From: Herbaspirillum sp. LeCh32-8
GTDB taxonomy: Bacteria > Pseudomonadota > Gammaproteobacteria > Burkholderiales > Burkholderiaceae_D
Direction: 5' to 3'
NCBI RefSeq assembly: GCF_017814915.1
Contig: NZ_JAGIPZ010000012.1
Location: 62,001-126,000, forward strand
DNA length: 64,000 bases
Shown: piece by piece, positions 42,917 to 52,747 of the stretch
How the letters are laid out: each line of letters starts with the position of its first letter
Numbering within the stretch: the first letter of the stretch is position 1
Program-made: the position numbers and the translations under genes
Notes under the pieces: generated by a model
Told to the model about the DNA's origin: nothing
What the model saw: only the letters and a program-made list of their open reading frames with translations
The model's database searches: none

Positions 42917-45394
42917 ATGACTTCCGCCGTTTCTTCCACTGCGTCCCCTGCCACTTCGTCCGCCACCCGCGAGTTCAGCCTCGACATCGAAGGCATGAGC
43001 TGCGCCTCCTGCGTCAACCGCGTCGAGAAGGCCTTGCGCGCCGTGCCAGGCGTGGCCGACGCCAGCGTCAACCTGGCCACCGAGCGCGCCACCGCACATG
43101 CCGCCGGCAATGTCGACGCGGCCCAGCTGGCCGCTGCCGTGGAAAAGGCCGGCTATCGCGTCAAGGCGGGACAGGTCGAGCTGGAGATCTCAGGCATGAG
43201 CTGCGCCTCCTGCGTCACGCGCGTGGAGAAGGTGTTGAAGAAAGTGCCGGGCGTGTCCGGGGTGAGCGTGAACCTGGCCACCGAACGCGCCAGCATCGCC
43301 ACGCTGGGCGACGCCCCCTTGCCCGCGCTGATCGCCGCTATCGAAAAAGCCGGCTACCAGGCCAAGCTCCATGAAACAGCCGGCCCACAGAAAGCATCGG
43401 GAGCCGCCCTGCCCTCGTGGTGGCCGGTCGCCTTGGCGGCCGCCCTGTCGCTGCCGCTGGTCTTGCCGATGCTGCTGATGCCTTTGGGCATCCGATTCGA
43501 CTTGCCGCCGCTGTGGCAGTGGCTGCTGGCCACGCCGGTGCAGTTCTGGCTGGGCTGGCGCTTCTATCGCGCCGGCTGGGGCGCGCTGCGCGCGTTCTCC
43601 GGCAACATGGACCTGCTGGTGGCGCTGGGCACCAGCGCGGCTTACGGCCTGTCGCTGTATCAATGGCTGAACGCGACGCAGATGGCCGGCCATGGCATGG
43701 CGGCGCCGCACCTGTATTTCGAAAGCTCGGCCGTGGTGATCACACTGGTGTTGCTAGGCAAATGGCTGGAGACCGGCGCCAAGCGCCAGACCGCCGACGC
43801 CATCGCCGCGCTTAACGCGCTGCGTCCCGACACCGCCCGCGTGCGGCGCGACGGCAAGGATCTCGACGTGCCGTTGGCGCAGGTGCGCGTGGGCGACCTG
43901 GTGGTGCTGCGCGCCGGCGAGCGCGTGCCGGTCGACGGCACGGTGCGCGAGGGACGCAGCCACCTGGACGAGGCCATGCTGACCGGGGAAAGTCGCCCGC
44001 AGGCCAAGGAGCCCGGCGACAAGGTCGCCGCCGGCGCCATCAATGCCGAGCGCGTGCTGCTGATCGAGACCACCGCCATCGGCGCCGAAACCGTGCTGGC
44101 GCGCATCGTGCGCATGGTGGAGCAGGCGCAGGCGGCCAAGGCGCCGATCCAGCGCCTGGTGGACAAGGTCAGCGCGGTGTTTGTGCCGGCGGTGCTGCTG
44201 CTGGCGCTGGTCACGCTGCTGGGCTGGGGCCTGGTCGCGGGCGACTGGGAACAGGCGTTGCTGAACGCGGTGGCGGTGCTGGTGATCGCCTGCCCCTGCG
44301 CGCTGGGGCTGGCCACGCCCACCGCCATCATGGCCGGCACCGGCGTGGCGGCGCGCCACGGCATCCTGATCAAGGATGCGCAGGCGCTGGAGATCGCGCA
44401 TCGCACCACGGTGGTGGCCTTCGACAAGACCGGCACGCTGACCGAGGGCCGGCCGCGCCTGACCGAGACTGAAGCGCAAGATGGCGACGATCAAACGCAA
44501 CTGTTGGCGCTTTCGGCCGCACTGCAGGCCGGCAGCGAGCATCCGCTGGGACGCGCCGTGGTGGATGCCGCGGCGGCACGACAGGACCTGCCGCGCCTGC
44601 AGGCCAACGCGCTGCGCAGCGTACCCGGACGCGGCATCGAAGGCGTGATCGACGGCGCCCGCTATTGCCTGGGCAGCAGCCGCTGGATGCAGGAACTCGA
44701 TGCACACTCGCCGGCGCTGGCAGCGCGCGCGCAGGCGCTGGAACAGCAAGGCCGTACGCTGTCTTGGCTGGCGCGGGTGGACGACGGCGCGGCAAGCATC
44801 ATCGGCCTGCTGGCCTTCGGCGACGCCGTCAAGCCGCAGGCGCGGGACGCCGTGCGCACGCTGCGCGAACTCGGCATCACCAGCGTCATGCTGACCGGCG
44901 ACAACCGGGGCGCCGCGCAGCAGGTCGCAGCCGAGCTGGGCATCACCGATTTCCGGGCTGAAGTGCTGCCGGTCGACAAGGCGCAAGCCGTCGACCAGCT
45001 GCGCCGCCGCGACGGCAAACCGGCCGTGGTGGCGATGGTCGGCGACGGCATCAACGACGCGCCGGCGCTGGCCGCGGCCGATGTCGGCATCGCCATGTCG
45101 ACCGGCACCGATGTGGCCATGCAGGCGGCCGGCATCACGCTCATGCACGGCGACCCGGGACTGGCGGCCGACGCCATCGACATCTCGCGCCGCACCTATG
45201 CCAAGATCCGCCAGAACCTGTTCTGGGCCTTCATCTACAACCTGGTCGGCATCCCGCTGGCGGCCTTGGGCCTGTTGAACCCGATGCTGGCCGGCGCCGC
45301 GATGGCCTTTTCCAGCGTCAGCGTGGTCAGCAACGCCCTGCTGCTGCGCCGCTGGCAAGCGCATCGTCCCCTTCGCTCGGGAAAGGAGCAATGA
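42917..45394 (+). CDS. copA: Cu(I)-exporting P1B-type ATPase CopA
   Basis: Inner-membrane copper export pump, 825 residues. Two N-terminal HMA domains with GMSCASC (C29/C32 and C96/C99), membrane segments from about 165, TGES actuator motif in [12 protein letters not shown] transport site (459-461), DKTGT phosphorylation site (D503), SEHPLG and [26 protein letters not shown] in the nucleotide domain, and closing segments with [17 protein letters not shown] and [18 protein letters not shown], which mark the copper subclass. It is followed directly by cueR, one base after its stop codon. Confidence 0.97.
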   Translation: MTSAVSSTASPATSSATREFSLDIEGMSCASCVNRVEKALRAVPGVADASVNLATERATAHAAGNVDAAQLAAAVEKAGYRVKAGQVELEISGMSCASCVTRVEKVLKKVPGVSGVSVNLATERASIATLGDAPLPALIAAIEKAGYQAKLHETAGPQKASGAALPSWWPVALAAALSLPLVLPMLLMPLGIRFDLPPLWQWLLATPVQFWLGWRFYRAGWGALRAFSGNMDLLVALGTSAAYGLSLYQWLNATQMAGHGMAAPHLYFESSAVVITLVLLGKWLETGAKRQTADAIAALNALRPDTARVRRDGKDLDVPLAQVRVGDLVVLRAGERVPVDGTVREGRSHLDEAMLTGESRPQAKEPGDKVAAGAINAERVLLIETTAIGAETVLARIVRMVEQAQAAKAPIQRLVDKVSAVFVPAVLLLALVTLLGWGLVAGDWEQALLNAVAVLVIACPCALGLATPTAIMAGTGVAARHGILIKDAQALEIAHRTTVVAFDKTGTLTEGRPRLTETEAQDGDDQTQLLALSAALQAGSEHPLGRAVVDAAAARQDLPRLQANALRSVPGRGIEGVIDGARYCLGSSRWMQELDAHSPALAARAQALEQQGRTLSWLARVDDGAASIIGLLAFGDAVKPQARDAVRTLRELGITSVMLTGDNRGAAQQVAAELGITDFRAEVLPVDKAQAVDQLRRRDGKPAVVAMVGDGINDAPALAAADVGIAMSTGTDVAMQAAGITLMHGDPGLAADAIDISRRTYAKIRQNLFWAFIYNLVGIPLAALGLLNPMLAGAAMAFSSVSVVSNALLLRRWQAHRPLRSGKEQ

Positions 45395-45395
45395 C

Positions 45396-45821
45396 ATGAA
45401 CATCGGAGAAGCGGCCGCCGCCTCGGGCGTCTCGGCCAAGATGATCCGCCACTATGAAGAGACCGGCCTGATCCCCAAGGCCGGCCGCACCGACGCCGGC
45501 TACCGCGTCTACGGCGAGCGCGAGGTGCACCTGCTGCGCTTCATCCGCCAGGCGCGCCAGCTGGGTTTTGCGATGAAGCAGATCGGCGACCTGATCGGCC
45601 TGTGGCTGGACCAGTCGCGCTCCAGCCGCAAGGTGAAGCAACTGGCCGAGACCCACATCGGCGAGCTCGACCAGCGCATCCGCGAGCTGCAGGCCATGAA
45701 GTCGACGCTGGAAAAGCTGGCCCACGACTGCCACGGCGACAATCGCCCCGACTGCCCCATTCTCGACGCGCTGGGCAGCGAACACGGCTGCTGCGTCGAT
45801 GTCCCGAAAGCTGCGGCATGA
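45396..45821 (+). CDS. cueR: Copper-sensing MerR-family activator CueR
   Basis: A 141-residue regulator. Winged HTH: MNIGEAAAASGVSAKMIRHYEETGLIPKAGR and YRVYGEREVHLLRFIRQARQLGFAMKQIGDLI. The metal-binding loop has C112 and C120 (DCHGDNRPDC), the Cu(I) ligands at the same positions as in E. coli CueR. It should activate the two 19-bp-spacer promoters between copZ and copA. AAGGAG lies inside the end of copA. The next gene overlaps its stop codon by four bases. Confidence 0.95.
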   Translation: MNIGEAAAASGVSAKMIRHYEETGLIPKAGRTDAGYRVYGEREVHLLRFIRQARQLGFAMKQIGDLIGLWLDQSRSSRKVKQLAETHIGELDQRIRELQAMKSTLEKLAHDCHGDNRPDCPILDALGSEHGCCVDVPKAAA

Positions 45822-46795
45822 GCGCGCTGCGCTGGGGCATCATCGGCTGCGGCGCCGTCACCGAGCGCAAGAGCGGCCCGGCCTATCAACAGACGCCGGG
45901 CTTCACGCTGGCGGCGGTGATGCGACGCGACGCCGCGCTGGCGGCCGACTATGCGCAGCGCCACGGCGTGCCGCGCTGGTTTGACGACGCCGATGCGCTG
46001 ATCAACGATCCGGACATCGACGCCGTCTACATCGCCACCCCGCCCGACACGCATCTGCACTACGCGCGAAAAGTTGCCGCCGCCGGCAAACCCTGCTGCG
46101 TGGAAAAGCCGATGGCGCCCAGCCACGCCGAATGCCTGGCCATGCTCGCAGCGTTCGAGCAGGCCGGCGTGCCGCTGTTCGTGGCCTACTACCGCCGCTC
46201 GCTACCGCGCTTCGAGCAAGTGCGCGCCTGGCTGGCCGAGGGCCGTATCGGCGCGCCGCGTCACATCCACTGGCAACTGGCACGCACGCCCGGCCCCGAC
46301 GACCTGGCCGGCACCTACCGCTGGCGCACCGATGCCAGCATCGCGCCGGGCGGCTATTTCGACGACCTCGCCAGCCATGGCCTGGACCTGTTCTGCCACT
46401 TCTTCGGCAAGGTGGCGCAGGCAACCGGCAGCAGCACCAACCAGCAGGGCCTGTACAGCGCGCGCGACGCGGTGGCGGCCAGCTGGATCTACCGCAACGG
46501 CGTGACCGGCAGCGGCAGCTGGCACTTCGGCAGCTTCGAGCGGGCCGACCGGGTCGAGATCACCGGCAGCGGCGGCAAGATCGTGTTCTCGGTGTTCGAC
46601 GAACATCCCCTGCAACTGATCACCGCCGGCGGCGTTGAAAACATGGAGATCGCCAACCCGCCGCACATCCAGCTGCACCATGTGGCCAACATGTGCGCGC
46701 ACCTGTCCGGCGGCGCGCGCCATCCGTCCTGCGGCGACAGCGCCGCGCATACGGCCTGGATGATGGATTGCATCCTCGGCAAGTCAGCAGCCTGA
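45818..46795 (+). CDS. Gfo/Idh/MocA-family oxidoreductase
   Basis: A 325-residue NAD(P)-dependent oxidoreductase. Rossmann start MSALRWGIIGCGAVTE, strand IDAVYIATPPDTHLHYARK, and the family's EKP motif in GKPCCVEKPMAPSHAE. The C-terminal domain includes FVAYYRRSLPRFEQVRAW and GGYFDDLASHGLDLFCHFFG, with the likely catalytic Asp/His pair. Substrates are usually sugars or inositols; unknown here. Its ATG overlaps the cueR stop (ATGA), so it is translated with a copper regulator, an uncommon arrangement. Confidence 0.9.
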   Translation: MSALRWGIIGCGAVTERKSGPAYQQTPGFTLAAVMRRDAALAADYAQRHGVPRWFDDADALINDPDIDAVYIATPPDTHLHYARKVAAAGKPCCVEKPMAPSHAECLAMLAAFEQAGVPLFVAYYRRSLPRFEQVRAWLAEGRIGAPRHIHWQLARTPGPDDLAGTYRWRTDASIAPGGYFDDLASHGLDLFCHFFGKVAQATGSSTNQQGLYSARDAVAASWIYRNGVTGSGSWHFGSFERADRVEITGSGGKIVFSVFDEHPLQLITAGGVENMEIANPPHIQLHHVANMCAHLSGGARHPSCGDSAAHTAWMMDCILGKSAA

Positions 46796-46974
46796 GCGGG
46801 CCTCGGCCGCATTGCCCGAATCCGGTTAAGCTGCCCATGCATGAGGAGTTTTCATTCGCCCCGGCCGTTTTGACATTGCGGGTCGGCAGCGCTGCTGCCA
46901 TGATGGTTACAATAAAAGAGTAATTTTCCCGCAAGTCCAGCAAGTCGAGCCGCACCCACCGGAGATCGCCTGCC

Positions 46975-47871
46975 ATGCCCCAGACCAACCATCTGAGTTT
47001 CATCGATACCGACAAACTGCGCGTGGGTTATGAAGAGAGCGGGCCAGTCGATGCCCCGGCTGTGGTGCTGGTGCATGGATGGCCGGACGATGTACGCACC
47101 TGGGATCACTTCCTCAAGCCCCTGCGTGCGGCCGGCTATCGCGTGATCCGCCCCTTCCTGCGCGGCTACGGGCCGACCCGATTCCTCTCCGACACGACAC
47201 CGCGTAGCGGCCAGTTGGCCGCCTTGGGGGCCGACCTGATGGCGTTCGCCGACGCCCTCGGCCTGCAGCGCTACTCGGTCATCGGCCACGACTGGGGTGC
47301 ACGCGCGGCCTACATCGCCGCCTCGCAGACGCCGGAACGCATCGCGCATTGCATCACCCTCTCGGTCGGCTGGGGCACCAACACCGCCGACCAGAAACTG
47401 TCGCTGCAGCAGTCGCGCAATTATTGGTACCACTGGTTCTTCGCCACGCCGCGCGGCGAGGCCGAGCTGTGCGAAGACCGACGCAACTTCGCGCGTTTCA
47501 TGTGGAATACCTGGTCGCCGTCTTGGAATTTTGCCGACAGCGAGTTCGGCAACACCGCAGCCTCGTTCGACAATCCCGACTGGATCGACATCTGCCTGCA
47601 CTCGTATCGCCATCGCTGGGGCTTCGTCGCGGGCGATCCGGACTACGCCGAGCTGGACGCCAGGCTGGCCGCCACGCCGCGCATCATGGTGCCGACCCTG
47701 ATGCTGCACGGCAGCGAGGACGGCGCCAACCATCCGGTCACCTCGGAGGGAAAAGAGAAGTTCTTCGGCGACGCCTACAAGCGCGTGCTGATCAAGGGCG
47801 CAGGGCATTTCCCGCAGCGGGAAAAACCGGATGAAGTGATCGGGGAAGTGATGGCCTGGCTGGACCGCTGA
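46975..47871 (+). CDS. Alpha/beta hydrolase, epoxide-hydrolase/haloalkane-dehalogenase group
   Basis: A 298-residue cytoplasmic alpha/beta hydrolase. Oxyanion segment VLVHGWPDDVRTWDHF, nucleophile elbow VIGHDWGARAAY (Asp nucleophile), catalytic His in KGAGHFPQREKPDEV, and an acid in LMLHGSEDGANHP. The Asp nucleophile and HGWPD oxyanion motif favour epoxide hydrolase over esterase. The physiological substrate is unknown. GGAGATCG lies upstream of the ATG. It converges on cadR with a 30-nt gap and is not evidently part of the metal genes. Confidence 0.9.
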   Translation: MPQTNHLSFIDTDKLRVGYEESGPVDAPAVVLVHGWPDDVRTWDHFLKPLRAAGYRVIRPFLRGYGPTRFLSDTTPRSGQLAALGADLMAFADALGLQRYSVIGHDWGARAAYIAASQTPERIAHCITLSVGWGTNTADQKLSLQQSRNYWYHWFFATPRGEAELCEDRRNFARFMWNTWSPSWNFADSEFGNTAASFDNPDWIDICLHSYRHRWGFVAGDPDYAELDARLAATPRIMVPTLMLHGSEDGANHPVTSEGKEKFFGDAYKRVLIKGAGHFPQREKPDEVIGEVMAWLDR

Positions 47872-47901
47872 GTTCGCCCGACGCTTGGCCGGCAAGGACG
47901 C

Positions 47902-48354
47902 TCAGTGGCAGCCGCCGCCGTGGCTGCCCAGGTTAGCCGGCCTCGCATCGTCCGGCATGTTGGCCAGGCCCTGCAGGATGCCGCAATCGCGCGCCGGCTG
48001 ATCGGTATCACACTGCGCACGTAGCAGGTGCAATTGCTGCTGCAATCCTTTCAACTGCTCGATGCGCTGGGCCACGTGACCGATGTGCTTGTCCAGCAGC
48101 GCGTTGACCTCCCCGCAATTCTGCTCGGGCGCGTCGCGCAGGCGCAGCAGCTCGCGCACCTCGTCCAGCGTCATGTCCAGCGAGCGGCAATGGCGGATGA
48201 ACTGCAGCCGCTCCACATGGCGCTCGCCATACAAGCGGTAATTGGCCTGCGAGCGAGTAGGCTCGGGTAGCAGCGCTTCCTTTTCGTAATAACGAATGGT
48301 TTCCACCGGGCAATCTGCACGACCGGCGAGCTCACCTATTTTGAGGTTGTCCAT
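47902..48354 (-). CDS. cadR: Cd/Pb/Zn-responsive MerR-family regulator CadR
   Basis: A 150-residue regulator of the CadR/PbrR branch. HTH: LKIGELAGRADCPVETIRYYEKEALLPEP and NYRLYGERHVERLQFIRHCRSLDMTLDEV. Metal-binding cysteines C80, C115 and C124 match the CadR/PbrR set; a C-terminal HGGGCH also occurs in CadR. AAGGAG precedes the ATG at 48354, which rules out the GTG 15 bases earlier inside that site. It is divergent from the cadA-type ATPase gene with its operator between them. Confidence 0.93.
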   Translation of the reverse strand: MDNLKIGELAGRADCPVETIRYYEKEALLPEPTRSQANYRLYGERHVERLQFIRHCRSLDMTLDEVRELLRLRDAPEQNCGEVNALLDKHIGHVAQRIEQLKGLQQQLHLLRAQCDTDQPARDCGILQGLANMPDDARPANLGSHGGGCH

Positions 48355-48369
48355 GAATTTCTCCTTCAC

Positions 48370-48400
48370 TTGACCTTGTAGCTACTCCAGGGTTTTTAAT
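48370..48400 (+). promoter_or_regulatory. CadR-type promoter of cadA
   Basis: TTGACC (48370-48375), exactly 19 bp, TTTAAT (48395-48400). The spacer is an imperfect dyad, ACCTTGTAGC / ACTCCAGGGT, resembling CadR/ZntR operators. It ends 38 bp before the cadA ATG. Confidence 0.88.
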
Positions 48401-48438
48401 ATACCCCGGATAAAGATCTGTCGCACAAGGAGAGCCCG

Positions 48439-50775
48439 ATGGCCGAACACAAGCATGGACACACACACAACCACGACCACGATCATCACGATCAAGGCCA
48501 CAGCCATGCCCACGACCACCCGTCCGAACATTCCCGCGCCGCCCCGGCCGCCGGCTGCTGCAGCGGCCACGCTTGCGCAGGTACGCCCGCCGGCGCGCCG
48601 CTGGCCATGCCGCAGGCGCGACGCTTGTCCGGCCAGGCCGAGCAGGCGGTGTTCTTCATCCAGAAGATGGACTGCCCCACCGAGGAAAAACTGATCCGCG
48701 AGCGCCTGGCGCACATGGATGGCGTGGGCGCGCTGGAATTCAACCTGATCCAGCGCGAGCTGACCGTGCAGCACCAGTTGCCGTCGATCGCCCCCATCGT
48801 GGCCACATTGAAGGCGCTGGACATGCTGCCGGCGGTCAAATCCGATTCGCTGGACGCCGCCGCCGGTGCTGACGCCCCCGACCAAGCCGCGGCCTATCGC
48901 ATCCCGGCGCGGCGCTGGATCATGCTCGGCCTGGCCGGTCTCGCCGCACTGGCCTCCGAGCTGGTGGCCTGGACCAGCGGCGACGAGCGCTCGCTGCCCG
49001 TGATCGCGCTGGCGCTGCTGGGCATTGCGCTGGGCGGCCTGGGCACGCTGAAGAAGGGCTGGATCGCGCTGCGCAACTTCTCGCTGAACATGAACTTCCT
49101 GATGTCGCTGGCCGTCATCGGCGCCGCCGTGATCGGCCAGTGGCCGGAGGCGGCGGTAGTGATCGTGCTGTTTACGCTGGCCGAGATGATCGAGGCACTC
49201 TCGCTGGACCGCGCCCGCAACGCCATCGCCGGACTGATGGCGATGACGCCGGACGTGGCCACTGTGCGCGGCGCCGACGGCGCCTGGCGCAGCATGGCCG
49301 CGCGCGAGGTCGCCATCGATGCGCTGGTGCGCGTGGCCCCCGGCGAGCGCGTGCCGCTGGACGGCGTGGTGACCAGCGGCAGCACCAGTATCAATCAGGC
49401 GCCGATCACCGGCGAGAGCATCCCGGTGGCCAAGCAGGTCGGCGACCCGGTGTTCGCCGGCACCATCAACGAACATGGCGCCATCGAGCTGCGCGTCATC
49501 GCCGCCCAGGGCGACTCCACCCTTTCGCGCATCGTCAAGAGCGTGCAGCAGGCCCAGGGCCAGCGCGCGCCGACGCAACGCTTCGTCGATGGCTTCGCGC
49601 GCTGGTACATCCCGGTCGTGGTGGCGATGGCGGTGCTGGTGGCGGGGCTGCCGCCGCTGTTGCTGGGCGCGGCCTTTTACCCTTGGTTCTACAAGGCGCT
49701 GGTGCTGCTGGTGATCGCCTGCCCCTGCGCGCTGGTGATCTCCACCCCGGTGACCATTGTCAGCGGTCTCGCGGCGGCGGCGCGCCACGGCATCCTGATC
49801 AAGGGCGGCGTCTATCTGGAACAGGGCCGCAAGCTGCGTGCGCTGGCGCTGGACAAGACCGGCACCATCACCTTCGGCAAGCCCGTGGTGACCGACGTGG
49901 TGTCGCTGGACGCGGCCGCCGACCAGGACGCGCTGCTGCGCCTGGCCGTTTCGCTGGCGGCGCGTTCGGACCATCCGGTCTCGCGCGCCATTGCCGCCCA
50001 GGAGGGCGTGGCGGCGCAGGAGGTGGACGCATTCGAGGCGCTGGCCGGCCGCGGCGTGAAGGGCCGCATCGACGACGAGCTGTATTACCTGGGCAACCAC
50101 CGGCTGGTGCATGAGCTGGGCATGTGCAGCCCCGAGCTGGAGGCGCGCCTGCAAGCCTTCGAAAAACAAGGCAAGACCACCACCCTGCTGTGCCGCGGCG
50201 CACGCCCCGAACTGCTGGTGGCGGTGGCCGACACGGTGCGCCCGACCAGCCGCGCAGCGGTGGCCGAGTTGCAGCGCCTGGGCGTGAACGTGGTCATGCT
50301 GACCGGCGACAACGCCCACACGGCGCAGGCCATCGCGGCCCAGACCGGCATCGCGGATGCCCGCGGCGACCAGCTGCCGGATGACAAGAAACGGGTCATC
50401 GAGGAACTCGCCGCACGCCACGGCCAGGTCGGCATGGTGGGCGACGGCATCAACGATGCTCCGGCGCTGGCGCGCGCGCAGATCGGCTTCGCCATGGGCG
50501 CGGCCGGCACCGATACGGCGCTGGAAACCGCCGACGTCGCGCTGATGGACGACGACCTGCGCAAGATCCCCGACTTCATCCGCTTGAGCCGCAAGGCGCA
50601 CGCGGTGCTGGTGCAGAACATCACCATCGCGCTGGGCATCAAGGCAGTGTTCCTGGCGCTCGCGCTGGCCGGCATGAGCTCGCTGTGGATGGCGGTGTTC
50701 GCTGACATGGGCGCCAGCCTGATCGTGGTGTTCAACGGCTTGCGCCTGGTCAGGGGAGTGCCGGCGCGAGGCTGA
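48439..50775 (+). CDS. cadA: Cd/Zn/Pb-exporting P1B-type ATPase
   Basis: Inner-membrane divalent-metal export pump, 778 residues. The N-terminus is a His-rich tail (13 His in the first 31 residues) with C40, C41 and C46. A degenerate HMA domain follows with the MDCP motif (C79). Then TGES actuator motif (PITGESIPV), CPC site (428-430), DKTGT (D472), SDHPVS and [41 protein letters not shown] and the late MGASLIVVFNGLRL segment mark the Zn/Cd/Pb subclass. AAGGAG precedes the ATG. It probably leads an operon with the copper genes downstream. Confidence 0.96.
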   Translation: MAEHKHGHTHNHDHDHHDQGHSHAHDHPSEHSRAAPAAGCCSGHACAGTPAGAPLAMPQARRLSGQAEQAVFFIQKMDCPTEEKLIRERLAHMDGVGALEFNLIQRELTVQHQLPSIAPIVATLKALDMLPAVKSDSLDAAAGADAPDQAAAYRIPARRWIMLGLAGLAALASELVAWTSGDERSLPVIALALLGIALGGLGTLKKGWIALRNFSLNMNFLMSLAVIGAAVIGQWPEAAVVIVLFTLAEMIEALSLDRARNAIAGLMAMTPDVATVRGADGAWRSMAAREVAIDALVRVAPGERVPLDGVVTSGSTSINQAPITGESIPVAKQVGDPVFAGTINEHGAIELRVIAAQGDSTLSRIVKSVQQAQGQRAPTQRFVDGFARWYIPVVVAMAVLVAGLPPLLLGAAFYPWFYKALVLLVIACPCALVISTPVTIVSGLAAAARHGILIKGGVYLEQGRKLRALALDKTGTITFGKPVVTDVVSLDAAADQDALLRLAVSLAARSDHPVSRAIAAQEGVAAQEVDAFEALAGRGVKGRIDDELYYLGNHRLVHELGMCSPELEARLQAFEKQGKTTTLLCRGARPELLVAVADTVRPTSRAAVAELQRLGVNVVMLTGDNAHTAQAIAAQTGIADARGDQLPDDKKRVIEELAARHGQVGMVGDGINDAPALARAQIGFAMGAAGTDTALETADVALMDDDLRKIPDFIRLSRKAHAVLVQNITIALGIKAVFLALALAGMSSLWMAVFADMGASLIVVFNGLRLVRGVPARG

Positions 50776-50788
50776 TATACTGGCGGCC

Positions 50789-51274
50789 ATGATCCTGCGC
50801 GCGAAAATCCTGCTGCTGTGGCTGCTGACGCTGGCGATCCCCGTCCAGGGTTTCGCCGCCGTGCTGCAGGCGTGCGCGCCGGCGATGGTACAAAGCGCGG
50901 CTGCAGCTGCAGCGCATGAGGCGCACCGGATGGCTGACATGCATCAGGATGCCCAGGCCCGGCCCATGCAGGCCGCGTCTCACCAGCATGAGCATCACGC
51001 AAGCCCGTCGACCCACGCCGGTCACGCCGGCCATGACATGCCATCCATGCAACTGGCCGACGCCGCGCATGACCACCCCGCGCACGCACAGCACGCGCAA
51101 CACAAATCCTCCTGCAGCTACTGCGCCGCCTGCACCACCGGCGCGCTACTGCCGCTGGCGCTGAACGCGCCGCCCGCCCCCAATCTCCCCTCGCGCGAAT
51201 TCATCGCGCTGCCGGCCTCCGGCTTCGTCGGCTTCCTGCCGGAAAATCCCGACCGGCCGCCGGCCCTCCTCTGA
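50789..51274 (+). CDS. Secreted His/Met-rich metal-binding protein (CopL/DUF2946-like)
   Basis: A 161-residue exported protein. Signal peptide MILRAKILLLWLLTLAIPVQGFA; then about 45-110 is rich in His and Met (HEAHRMADMHQD, HQHEHHASPSTHAGHAGHDMPSM, HAQHAQHKSS). A CSYCAAC motif and a hydrophobic stretch follow. Composition and length fit CopL/DUF2946-type proteins found at the head of copper operons, but the family call is tentative. It begins 13 nt after cadA and so may be co-expressed. Likely periplasmic copper or zinc binding. Confidence 0.7.
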   Translation: MILRAKILLLWLLTLAIPVQGFAAVLQACAPAMVQSAAAAAAHEAHRMADMHQDAQARPMQAASHQHEHHASPSTHAGHAGHDMPSMQLADAAHDHPAHAQHAQHKSSCSYCAACTTGALLPLALNAPPAPNLPSREFIALPASGFVGFLPENPDRPPALL

Positions 51275-51364
51275 TCGCTGAACGCGCGCCTTGGCGCGCG
51301 CATGCACTGCCGCGTCATCGCCTGATGCGCGGCGGATGACGCTCATCATCAGACGAGGATTTTC

Positions 51365-52747
51365 ATGATCCCCTTTGCTTCACATCCCCTGCGCGCCGGC
51401 GTGCTGGTCGCCTGCGCGCTGCTGGCGGGCTGCGCGCAGCTGTCGCAAGACGGCGGCTTCGGCCGGGTGCAGGACATCTCCGCTGCCAGGCTGGGCGCCG
51501 CGCCCGCCTGGAACCGCACGCCGGCAGACGCCCGCCGCGCCGAAGCGCGCGTGCACCAACTGCTGCCCGCCGGCCGGCTGGCCAGTGCCGACGACGCGGT
51601 GCAGATCGCGCTCATCAACAACCCCGAGCTGCAAGCCGCCTTCGCCGAACTGGGCGTGGCCGAGGCTGATCTGGTGCAGGCCGGCCGCCTGTCCAATCCC
51701 GGCTTCTCGTTCGCCCGCACGCATGCCGGCGGCGACATCAAGATCGAGCGCAGCCTGACGCTGGGCCTGATGCAGCTGATCACCCTGCCGGCCGCCTCGC
51801 GCATCGAGGCGCGCCGCTTCGAGCAGGTGCGCCTGCAACTGGCCGCGCGCGTGCTGGCTACCGCTGCGCAAACGCGCCAGGCCTACTACAAGGCGCTCGC
51901 CGCGCAGCAGGGGCTGGCTTACCAGGAGCAGGTCGAGCAAGCCGCCGAGGCCGCGCATGAGCTCACCGCGAAAATGGCCGAGCGCGGCAACGTCAGCCGC
52001 CTCGACGCCGCGCGCGAGCAGCTGTTCTACGCCGAGACGCAAACCCGCCTGCAACGCGCGCGCCGCGAAGCGCAACAGGACAAGGAAACGCTGGCGCGCC
52101 TGCTGGGCATGCCGCCCGCCTTCACGCTGCCGGACCGTCTGCCCGCGCTGCCCAAACAGATTGAAGAGGCCATCGACGTCGAGCGCCAGGCGGTGGAGCA
52201 GCGGCTCGACGTGCTGGCCGCGCGCACCGAGCTGGAAGGGCTGCAAGGCTCGCTGGGCCTGAGCCGCGCCACCCGCTTCATCAACGTGCTGGACCTGGGC
52301 GCGCTGCGCACCACCGAAACCGGCAAGGCGCCCGAGATCGGTTACCAGATCGACATCGAGATCCCGCTGTTCGACTGGGGCCAGGCGCGCGTGGCCAAGG
52401 CCGAGGCGATCTACCTGCAAGGCGCCAACCGGCTCGCCGCCGCCGCGCTGGATGCGCGCGCGCAAGCCCGCCTGGCCTGGCGCGAGCGGCAAGACGCCTA
52501 TGCGCTGGCGCGCCGTTACCGCGACGGCATCGTGCCGCTGCGCCAACGCATGTCGGAAGAAAACCTGCTGCGCTACAACGGCATGCTCATCAGCGTGTTC
52601 GACCTGCTGGCCGACGCCCGCGAGCAGGCCGCCACCGTCAATGCCGCCATCGACGCCGAACGCGATTTCTGGATCGCCGACGCCGCCTTGCAGCTGGCGC
52701 TGGGCGGCCCGGTCAACACAGCGAACCCACAAGGAATCCAACCATGA
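51365..52747 (+). CDS. TolC-family outer-membrane efflux lipoprotein
   Basis: A 460-residue outer-membrane factor. Lipoprotein signal with lipobox LLAGC (C23). The mature part has two helical TolC repeats: ADDAVQIALINNPELQAAFAELGVAEADLVQAGRLSNPGF and later KAEAIYLQGANRLAAAALDARAQARLAW. Long alpha-hairpins fit an efflux channel. No RND pump or membrane-fusion protein is adjacent, so it may serve a pump elsewhere or a periplasmic detoxification system. It overlaps the multicopper oxidase gene by four bases (ATGA). Confidence 0.92.
   Translation: MIPFASHPLRAGVLVACALLAGCAQLSQDGGFGRVQDISAARLGAAPAWNRTPADARRAEARVHQLLPAGRLASADDAVQIALINNPELQAAFAELGVAEADLVQAGRLSNPGFSFARTHAGGDIKIERSLTLGLMQLITLPAASRIEARRFEQVRLQLAARVLATAAQTRQAYYKALAAQQGLAYQEQVEQAAEAAHELTAKMAERGNVSRLDAAREQLFYAETQTRLQRARREAQQDKETLARLLGMPPAFTLPDRLPALPKQIEEAIDVERQAVEQRLDVLAARTELEGLQGSLGLSRATRFINVLDLGALRTTETGKAPEIGYQIDIEIPLFDWGQARVAKAEAIYLQGANRLAAAALDARAQARLAWRERQDAYALARRYRDGIVPLRQRMSEENLLRYNGMLISVFDLLADAREQAATVNAAIDAERDFWIADAALQLALGGPVNTANPQGIQP

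Noticed and set aside
43754-45439. 561-codon minus-strand frame opposite copA
   Set aside because: Arg/Gln/His-rich without motifs, and fully covered by copA and the start of cueR.
46837-46923. 28-residue ORF upstream of the epoxide-hydrolase-like gene
   Set aside because: No ribosome-binding site and no conserved feature; probably 5' leader sequence.
48382-50940. 852-codon open frame on the minus strand opposite cadA
   Set aside because: It is the mirror of a high-GC gene: low-complexity His/Gln/Arg/Gly sequence with no recognisable domain, and the plus strand encodes an intact P-type ATPase with all motifs.
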